Source of the DNA: CAVSCR01 sp963726575
GTDB lineage: Bacteria; Actinomycetota; Actinomycetes; JAHEKZ01
Assembly: GCA_963726575.1 (NCBI GenBank)
Contig: CAVSCR010000002.1
Location: forward strand, 4,993-68,992
Reading direction: 5' to 3'
DNA: 64,000 nt
Shown here: piece by piece, positions 57,211 through 64,000 of the stretch
Position numbering within the stretch: the first letter of the stretch is position 1
Layout: each line of letters begins with the position of its first letter
Notes under the pieces: generated by a model
Databases searched by the model: none
What the model was told of the DNA's origin: nothing
What the model saw: only the letters and a program-made list of their open reading frames with translations
Translations under genes and position numbers: made by a program

Positions 57211-57747
57211 AGGCTCCACGTCCCGGGGACGACCTTGAGTTCGGCAACACCCGGCCACCAGGTCTTTCACCGCGCCCGAGACGAGCACCTCGTCCGGGCC
57301 GGCTCGAGCGGCGATCCGTGTTCCGATGTGCACGGCGATGCCGCCGACCTTCGGGGAACGCGGTCCGACTCGCGGATCATGTCGAGCAGCTCCTCGCGCG
57401 GGGTTCCTCAGGGGTAGTCCTCTGCGCGCGTAAACGTCGGCATCGTGCCGTACAGCACCAGAGCCCACCGCGTCCATGACCACGCGGACGTCGTCCATGC
57501 GCGTTTGCATGTCGGGAATACCGGTGACCCGGTCGGACAGTCCCGTGCCCTGCTTGTCGAACAGGATCAACCGGCAGAAGGACGCCATCTGCTCGTAGAA
57601 CTCCCGCGCACTGCCGTCCCAGGCAACCTCGAGGTTCGAGATCACCCAGCCGCTGACGAAGACGACGTCAAACGGCCCGTCGCCCACCGTCGTGTAGGCG
57701 ATGCTGACGTCGCCGCTACGGCAGTAGCGGATGTCCGGCCCCTCCAT
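57180..57747 (-). pseudogene. Remnant of a hydrolase-cyclase fusion gene with internal deletion
   Basis: ATG at 57747 opens a copy of the same family as 37051-38442 (DIRYCRSGDVSIAYTTVGDG, LILFDKQGTGLSD). After about residue 95 the frame shifts and most of the hydrolase and cyclase domains are gone. The sequence jumps to the last cyclase segment (VGGIAVHIGTRIAARAGPDEVLVS) and, in another frame, the closing ELKVVPGTWSLYAVEP, with TGA near 57180 inside the 3' end of cydB. About 270 residues are missing, so this is a true pseudogene, not just an indel error. Confidence 0.8.
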
Positions 57748-57824
57748 CCTGCGCAGTCTGGGCCGGAGCACGTCGCAGGGCAAGGGTGCGGCCGCTACAT
57801 TCGAGGGCACGAGGAAGGGTCGCC

Positions 57825-60800
57825 TTGGTCTGCCCACACTGCAGTACGGACAACGAAGCTGGTCGCAAGTTCTGTCGCGAGTGCGGTCAGCGGCTTTCGA
57901 CCGCCTGCCCAGCGTGTGGTCGGCCCAACTCACCCGATGACAAGTTCTGCGGCGAGTGCGGCACGGCGTTGGCGGCGGTCGCCTCCCCTGACGAGGCGCC
58001 GGTTGACGTGACGCCGATCGCCGACACAGAGCGTCGTCTGGTGTCAGTGCTGTTCGCCGACCTGGTCGGTTCCACGTCCTTCGCCGAGGGGCGCGACCCG
58101 GAGGACGTGCGCGCCATGCTGGGTCGCTACTTCGATGCGGCCGCCGAGGCAGTGGAGCGCCACGGCGGCATGGTCGAGAAGTTCATCGGCGACGCGGTCA
58201 TGGCGGTGTGGGGCACTCCGGTCGCGCACGAGGACGACGCCGAGCGGGCCGTGCGTTCGGCACTCGACATCGTCGACCGCGTGGCGGCACTCGGTGTGGA
58301 CCTCGGCATCCGCCTGCAGGCACGCGTGGGCGTGCTCACCGGCGAAGCAGTGGCCACCGTCGGCGCGGTGGGGCAAGGGCTCGTGGCGGGCGATCTGGTC
58401 AACACTGCGTCGCGGCTGCAGTCCGCGGCCGAGCCAGGCATGGTGCTCGTCGGCGAGCGTACGTACCGGTCGGCCGCCGACGCCATCGCGTTCGCCGCCG
58501 TGGAAGCGCTCACGCTGAAGGGAAAGCAGGAGAAGGTGCCGGCCTGGCAGGCGCTGCGCGTGGTCAGCGAGGTCGGCGGCGCGTTACGCGGGTCGGCGCC
58601 GGAACCACCCTTCGTCGGTCGCGACGAGGAACTGCGCCTGAGCAAGGAGCTGCTGCACGCCACCGGCCGCGAGAGCCGTCCTCGGCTGCTCTCGGTCAGC
58701 GGCGTCGCGGGCATCGGCAAGTCCCGGCTCCTCTGGGAGCTGCGCAAGTACATCGACGGGATCACCGAGCTCATCTACTGGCATCAGGGCCGCTGCCCGG
58801 CGTACGGCGAGGGAGTGACCTTCTGGGCGTTCGCCGAGATGGTCCGGGGGCGGGCCGGCATCGCCGAGACCGACGACGAGACCACCGCGCGTCAGCTCCT
58901 GACGGCCTGCCTGACCGACCTGGTTCCTGACCCCGAGGAACGGCGGTGGATGGAGCCGCGCCTGGGCCACCTGCTGGGTCTCGACCCGTCACCCCCCGGC
59001 GGCCGCGACGAGCTCTTCGGCGCCTGGCGTCGCTTCGTGGAGCGGATCGCTGATCGCGGTACCACGGTGCTCGCGTTTGAGGACCTGCACTGGGCCGACC
59101 CTGGTCTGCTCGACTTCGTGGAGTCGCTGCTCACGTGGTCGCGCAACTCTCCGATCCTCGTGGTGTCCCTCGCCCGCCCGGAGCTGAGCGAGCGCCGTCC
59201 CACTTGGGGGGCGGCGATCCGCTCCACGTCGGGACTGCACCTCGAGCCGTTGGGCGACGCAGACATGCGGGCCCTCGTCACCGGCTACGTCGACGGCCTG
59301 CCCGACGCGGATCTGCAGCGGCTGGTCGACCGCGCCGAGGGCATCCCGCTCTATGCCGTCGAGACCGTGCGCATGCTCGCCGACCGAGGGTTCCTGCAGC
59401 AGGCCGATGCCACCTACCGCGTCGTGTCCGACCTCGTGGGCAGCCTCGACGTGCCCGAGACGCTGCATGCCCTCGTTGCCGCTCGCCTCGACGGCCTGCC
59501 CGACGCCGAGCGCAACGTCGTACTCGACGCCTCCGTCACCGGACACAGCTTCACCCTGGCCGCGGTGAGCGCGGTCGCGGACCGTCCCGTCGAGGAGATC
59601 GAGCCGCGTCTGCAGGCCCTGGTGCGCAAGGAAGTGCTCGACCAGGAGGTCGACCCCAGGTCGGCCGAGCGGGGGCAGTACCACTTCGTGCAGTCGGTGA
59701 TCCAGGAGGTCGCCTACTCGACGCTGAGCAAGGCGGCGCGGCGCACCAAACACCTCGCCTGCGCGCGCTGGTTCGCCGCACTCGGCGAGGAGGAGCTGGC
59801 CGGCATCGTGGCCAGCCACTTCCTGGACGCCTACCGCGCCGAGCCGTCGGCTGCTGACGCCGAGGAGATCGCGGGGCAGGCACGGGAGTGGCTGCGCCTC
59901 GCCGCCGAGCGGGCGTTCTCCCTCGGATCACCCGAGACGGCCATCGGCTACGCCGAGCAGGGACTCACCCTGGCCACGACGCCGGCCGAACGGGCCGCCC
60001 TGCACGGCACGGCGGCCACGGGCGCCGGCCTGGTCGGCAAGTTCGACCTGGCATGGGAGCACTTCGCCGCCGCCTCCGACGCCTACCGGATCCTCGGTGA
60101 TGTGCATGCCGAGGCCACGTTGCTCGCCGAGGCCCGCAGTGACCGGTTCGAGGGTGAGGCCCGGCTCGACATGATCGAGCGGCTCGAAGACGTCGATCGC
60201 AGGTTGACCGACCAGAGCGCCGCAAAGGTGCTCGTGCTGTCCGCGCTCGCCGACCACGCATCCTCCGACGGTCGCAATGACGAGGCACTCGTCTGGTCCG
60301 AGCAGGCCATGGTGCTGGCCCAGACGCTGCACGACGACCAGGCGCTCATGAGTGCCGCTCACGCATTCCGATGGTCGCTGTTCAACGCCAACCGGCACTT
60401 CGAATCCGGCTGCATCTCCGAAGGCCTCGTCGAGCTGACCCGGCGCAGCGGCGCGCTGCTCCCGCAGCTGGCCGCGGTCATGGGGCACGGCGTGAACCGG
60501 GCCACCAGCGAACCGCGTCGGGCGATGGCGCTGTTCCTCGAAGCGGCTGCTCTTGCCGAGCGCGGTGGGATGCGTCCTGGCCAGATGATGGGACTGGCGA
60601 ACGCGTCCGAGACCGCCATCGACCTCGGCGAGCTCGACGTCGCAGCGCAGGCCCTCGACGAGGCGGACGAGATCAGCGCCGCAGGCGGCCTCGGAAACGA
60701 CGGCGTGGTGCTGTCGCGGGCGATGCTGCTCGCCTACCGAGGTGACCCAGCGGCAGCCACGCAGTTGCTGGACCAGCTCGAGGCGGCCCGCCGCCCCGAC

Positions 60801-61286
60801 TGGGTGGCCGTCCAGATGACCACCTGGTACCTGCGGACCCGTGGCATGGTGCAGCTCATCGTCGGCGACACGGCTGGCTCCCTCGCCCTGGCGCGGGAGT
60901 CCATCGGGCTGGAGGGGTCAGGCGGCAACGCGGCCTCCACCCTGTGGCAGGGAGTGCAGGCTGCTGCGCGGCTGCGCGACGCCCGGGCCATCAGCGACAT
61001 GTTCGAGGCCACGACGGGGCTGCTCGGGGAATGGGTCGACCTGGTGCGACTGACCGGCGATGCCGTCATGGCTGCGCTGACCGGCGAGGTCACCGAGGCG
61101 GCCGCGACGTTCGGCTCGGCCCTGGACCTCTGGCGCGACCGCGACTTCCCCGTCGACCACGCCCTGGCCGTCGCCACCGCCGCACATGTGCTCCCCGCGG
61201 ACCTGGTGCCGCGCGACGAGGTCGACGCGGCCCGCGCGGCGCTGGAGGCTCGCGGGGCCGTCGGCCTGCTCGGCCTCTTCCCGTGA
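57825..61286 (+). CDS. Class III cyclase with double zinc ribbon, AAA ATPase and TPR
   Basis: 1153 residues from TTG at 57825, which has GAGGAAGG six to ten bases upstream; a GTG at 57786 lacks a site and would add 13 residues. Two zinc ribbons open it (CPHC ... CRECG; CPACG ... CGECG). The cyclase domain has FADLVGST and GDAVMAVWG (metal Asp) and GDLVNTASR (Asn, Arg), so a homodimer should be active. The ATPase has SGVAGIGKS and AFEDLHWAD. A long TPR-like region fills residues about 700-1150. Same design as the gene cut at 1-2122. Cytosolic; substrate nucleotide undetermined. Confidence 0.93.
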   Translation: MVCPHCSTDNEAGRKFCRECGQRLSTACPACGRPNSPDDKFCGECGTALAAVASPDEAPVDVTPIADTERRLVSVLFADLVGSTSFAEGRDPEDVRAMLGRYFDAAAEAVERHGGMVEKFIGDAVMAVWGTPVAHEDDAERAVRSALDIVDRVAALGVDLGIRLQARVGVLTGEAVATVGAVGQGLVAGDLVNTASRLQSAAEPGMVLVGERTYRSAADAIAFAAVEALTLKGKQEKVPAWQALRVVSEVGGALRGSAPEPPFVGRDEELRLSKELLHATGRESRPRLLSVSGVAGIGKSRLLWELRKYIDGITELIYWHQGRCPAYGEGVTFWAFAEMVRGRAGIAETDDETTARQLLTACLTDLVPDPEERRWMEPRLGHLLGLDPSPPGGRDELFGAWRRFVERIADRGTTVLAFEDLHWADPGLLDFVESLLTWSRNSPILVVSLARPELSERRPTWGAAIRSTSGLHLEPLGDADMRALVTGYVDGLPDADLQRLVDRAEGIPLYAVETVRMLADRGFLQQADATYRVVSDLVGSLDVPETLHALVAARLDGLPDAERNVVLDASVTGHSFTLAAVSAVADRPVEEIEPRLQALVRKEVLDQEVDPRSAERGQYHFVQSVIQEVAYSTLSKAARRTKHLACARWFAALGEEELAGIVASHFLDAYRAEPSAADAEEIAGQAREWLRLAAERAFSLGSPETAIGYAEQGLTLATTPAERAALHGTAATGAGLVGKFDLAWEHFAAASDAYRILGDVHAEATLLAEARSDRFEGEARLDMIERLEDVDRRLTDQSAAKVLVLSALADHASSDGRNDEALVWSEQAMVLAQTLHDDQALMSAAHAFRWSLFNANRHFESGCISEGLVELTRRSGALLPQLAAVMGHGVNRATSEPRRAMALFLEAAALAERGGMRPGQMMGLANASETAIDLGELDVAAQALDEADEISAAGGLGNDGVVLSRAMLLAYRGDPAAATQLLDQLEAARRPDWVAVQMTTWYLRTRGMVQLIVGDTAGSLALARESIGLEGSGGNAASTLWQGVQAAARLRDARAISDMFEATTGLLGEWVDLVRLTGDAVMAALTGEVTEAAATFGSALDLWRDRDFPVDHALAVATAAHVLPADLVPRDEVDAARAALEARGAVGLLGLFP

Positions 61287-61308
61287 CCCCCGCCCTCAAC
61301 CCCAGCCC

Positions 61309-61374
61309 CAGTTGATCTTGGACTTCAGGTGTCAGTTGATCTTGAAATGAGCACATCTACTCCTTGATCAACAC
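61309..61374. repeat. Short direct and inverted repeats upstream of the MMPL gene
   Basis: CAGTTGATCTTG occurs at 61309-61320 and 61333-61344 (24-bp period). An inverted copy of its GTTGATC core lies at 61366-61372, inside a 16-nt sequence that also occurs at 17450-17465. They are 87-152 bases upstream of the MMPL start. They may be regulator sites or parts of a dispersed repeat. Confidence 0.5.
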
Positions 61375-61460
61375 GCCGGGGGGCTGATTTGGCCTCGACA
61401 GGCGGACTGCCATCATGTGAGGCTCGGAAGCGCCGTAACCACGCTCGAAAGGTGCCATCG

Positions 61461-63937
61461 ATGGGTCGCGTGTCGCAATGGGCTGTCCGACGCCCCTGGT
61501 GGGCGCTGCTCACCTGGATCCTGCTCGTGGGCATCGTCGGGTTCATCGGCGCCAAGTGGGGCGGCAGCTACAACAACAACTTCACCCTGCCCAACACCGA
61601 GTCGACGACGGCCCAGAACCTGCTGGAGAACATCAGCGGGGGCGGGGCCGGCACTGGCAACGGGGTCACCGGCCAGGTCGTGTGGACCTCGCAGTCCGGT
61701 GACGCCACCGACGCGGCCACCGCGGCCGCGATGACGAAGGTCCTGACCGAGCTGTCGAAGTCGCCGGATGTCGACTGCGTCATCACGCCGTACGGCGAGC
61801 CCATCGGCAAGGCCTGCCCGCAGGTGCCGCAGGGACAGGGCCAGGGAGGCAGGGGCAGGGCAGCGGGAGCCAACAACCACCGTCGGAGCAGGCCGCGGGC
61901 GCACTGGCCCACTTCGGGCAGGCAGGCGTGAGCCCCGACAAGTCCGTCGCCTACGCCACCGTGGTCTACAAGTGGAGCGACTTCAACGGCATCGATGACA
62001 CTCAGCTGACCAAGGATCTCAACGTCATCAAGGCCCAGAACGGCAAGGACGGGCTCACCGTCGGCGCCAACGGCGTCTTCAGCAACGTCGGGGGGGCCCC
62101 GCCGTCCTCGGAGGGCATCGGCATCACCGTCGCCCTGTTCATCCTGCTCTTCGCGTTCGCATCCGTGCTCGGCGCGTTCCTGCCCATCTGGATGGCCGTG
62201 ATCGCGGTCAGCGTCTCCACCGGGGCTGCGTTGCCGATCGTTGCCCACTTCATCGACGTCGCTGTCTTCACGCCGGTGCTGGCGTCCATGATCGGCCTCG
62301 GCGTCGGCATCGACTACTCGTTGTTCATCATCAACCGCTACCGCGAGGCGCTCATCCATGGGCGCGAGCCGCGCGCGGCCGCCGCGGAGTCGATGCGCAC
62401 GTCGGGCCGCTCGGTCATGTTCGCGGCCATCACCGTCATGATCGCGTTGCTCGGCCTGCTCGTCCTGCGCCTGAGCTTCTTCAACGGCATCGCCGTCTCG
62501 TTGGTCGTGACCGTGTTCATGGTCATGTTCACCGCTCTCCTGCTGCTACCGGCCGTGCTGGGCATCTTGGGGACCTGGGTGTTCCTCGGCCGTACGGCCT
62601 GGATCCGCGACTCCGAGGCGATCCCGCGTCAACGACTGGACGGCTTCGCTCACGCCGTGGCCCGCGTCTTCCGGTGGGTCTGGTGGGTCGTCTACTTCCC
62701 GGTCACCTTGATCGGGCTGGCGTGGCGCAAGCTGGTGCACCACGGCCAGGTGCCCGACCCCAAACGACCCAGCGCCTTCGCCCGGTACGGCAACTGGCTG
62801 CAGCAGCGGCCTTGGGTGACCGCGGGACTGGCCGTCGCCTTCGTCATCATCGTCGCGCTGCCCATGTGGTCGCTGCGACAGGGCTTCGCCGACGACGGCG
62901 GCGCACCGGTGGGCAGCTCGCAACGCATCGCGTACGACCTGACGGCCAAGGGCTTCGGGCCGGGCGTCAACGGACCCTTCTACATCGCCGTGAAGCTCCC
63001 CGAGGCAGGCGACCAGCAGGCCGTGACCGACCTGACCAACGCGATCAACCAGACCGACGGCGTGGCCATTGCGGTCGCTCCCCCTGTGGCCGCAGACGCC
63101 ACCGTTGCGCCGATCCAGGTCTACCCGACAACGGCGCCGCAGGACGCAGCGACGACCGACCTGCTCAACACCCTGCGCCACGACGTCATCCCGCAGGCGA
63201 CGGCTGACTCCGGCGCCAAGGCCTACGTCGGCGGGTTCCAGGCCATCACCTCGGACTTCACCGATGTGCTCACCGGTGCACTTCCCTGGTTCTTGTTGAT
63301 CGTGGTGGGCCTGGGCTTCCTGGCCCTGGTGGTGCTGTTCCGCTCGTTGCTCGTCCCGCTACTGGGCGTTGGGTTCAGCCTGCTGTCGTTTGCAGCGGCC
63401 TTGGGCATCACCGTCGCCGTCTTCCAGTGGGGCTGGTTCGCCGGTCCGCTGAACATCCAGTCGACCGGTCCGATCTTCCCGTTCCTGCCGATCATGGTGT
63501 TCTCGTTCCTGTTCGGCCTCTCCTGCGACTACCAGGTCTTCCTGGTAAGTCGCATGCACGAGGAGTGGATCGTGACCAGCGACAACCGTACGTCGGTGCG
63601 TCGTGGCTTGGCAGGCTCCGGACGCGTGGTGGCCATCGCGGCCGCGATCATGACCAGCGTGTTCGGATCGTTCGCGCTGAACAACGACCCCACGGTCAAG
63701 CTGTTCGGTGTCGCGCTCTCCACGGCCATCCTCGTGGACGCCTTTGTCGTGCGCCTGGTACTCGTGCCTTCGCTCATGACGATCTTCGGACCGCGCAACT
63801 GGTATCTGCCCGAGTGGCTCGGCAAGATCCTTCCACACGTCAGCGTGGAGGCGGAGGGCCTCGACGCCGCACTCGGCGACGACGAGATCGCCGACATCAC
63901 CGAGCCCGGCACAGAAGACGATCGCGTCGGGGTGTAG
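61461..63937 (+). CDS. MMPL family transporter, one frame break
   Basis: ATG at 61461 with GAAAGG upstream. The N-terminal helix WWALLTWILLVGIVGFIGAKW and first periplasmic part are followed by a Gln/Gly-rich tract where the frame breaks near 61850. The next frame reads QGSGSQQPPSEQAAGALAHF and continues to the end. Two RND halves are evident: GVGIDYSLFIINRYREAL and, near the C-terminus, GLSCDYQVFLVSRMHEEW, the MMPL signatures. About twelve transmembrane helices, about 825 residues when corrected. It probably exports lipids or other hydrophobic molecules using the proton gradient. Confidence 0.9.
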
Positions 63938-64000
63938 TCCGGCCAGATCGACCAGCAGGCAGCCGGCCGGCGCGACCGCGACTTGTTTCGCGACCCCGTC

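Noticed and set aside
57786..57824. GTG at 57786 as start of the large cyclase gene
   Set aside because: No ribosome-binding site and a basic stretch before the zinc ribbon; TTG at 57825 has GAGGAAGG and starts directly at the ribbon.

Overview
The window is high-G+C DNA (roughly two thirds G+C by eye, strong G/C bias at third codon positions, many GTG starts). It comes from an actinobacterium. Supporting genes are a mycothiol-dependent maleylpyruvate isomerase-family protein (16637-17440), a HrdB/SigA-type primary sigma factor with a Lys/Ala/Thr-rich N-terminus (4330-5945), two DUF4192 genes, SHOCT-domain proteins, DUF6325 and DUF7144 proteins, and an orphan TrpB2. Genus-level assignment is not possible from the sequence alone. 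No rRNA, tRNA, CRISPR array, intact insertion sequence or prophage was seen. The content is chromosomal housekeeping and accessory genes in short operons.

Layout. 1-9.2 kb (mostly minus strand): a class III cyclase/AAA/TPR regulator cut by the left edge, a truncated DUF4192 copy, two membrane proteins, the primary sigma factor, a HhH-GPD protein with a UspA protein, a secreted protein, and an intact DUF4192 gene. 9.3-18.2 kb: VOC protein, CPA1 antiporter with a PH/SHOCT protein, a membrane GGDEF-EAL protein translationally coupled to a GNAT-like protein, a 57-aa ORF coupled to an M23 peptidase, MDMPI-family protein, DUF429. 18.4-21.7 kb: a large secreted Ig-like-repeat protein whose frame is broken many times. 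21.7-29.2 kb: a 1279-aa protein resembling mammalian soluble adenylyl cyclase, DinB protein, MBL hydrolase, and an ArsR-MFS operon with a clear palindromic operator. 29.3-39.8 kb: DUF1059, ICMT, DEAD-box helicase, ABC-2 transporter, NUDIX, dienelactone hydrolase, epimerase, alpha/beta hydrolase, hydrolase-cyclase fusion, TrpB2. 40-52 kb: metallophosphoesterase, SulP, CDF, hypothetical and envelope proteins, peptidase, methyltransferase, then SHOCT/DUF6325/DUF7144/DUF389 small envelope or stress-type genes. 52.1-63.9 kb: SDR, GH15 and cydAB in one plus-strand run, a cyclase pseudogene, another cyclase/AAA/TPR regulator, and an MMPL transporter.

Themes. (1) Nucleotide signalling is dense: four class III cyclase genes, one cyclase pseudogene and one c-di-GMP enzyme in 64 kb. 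(2) A family of 23-nt palindromes (10-nt arms, 3-nt spacer) occurs five times in three intergenic regions, each about 90-190 bp upstream of a gene (DUF1059, trpB2, DUF6325). Two of these regions share an 82-bp ungapped block with two palindromes phased 31 bp apart. This looks like an undescribed regulon or a small repeat family. (3) Single-base frame breaks are unusually common (sigma factor, ICMT, CDF, GH15, cydA, cydB, MMPL, DUF4192, Ig-like protein). At least two sit in G4 runs of otherwise well-conserved genes, so indel errors in the assembly are the likeliest cause, and 'pseudogene' calls here should be read with that in mind.
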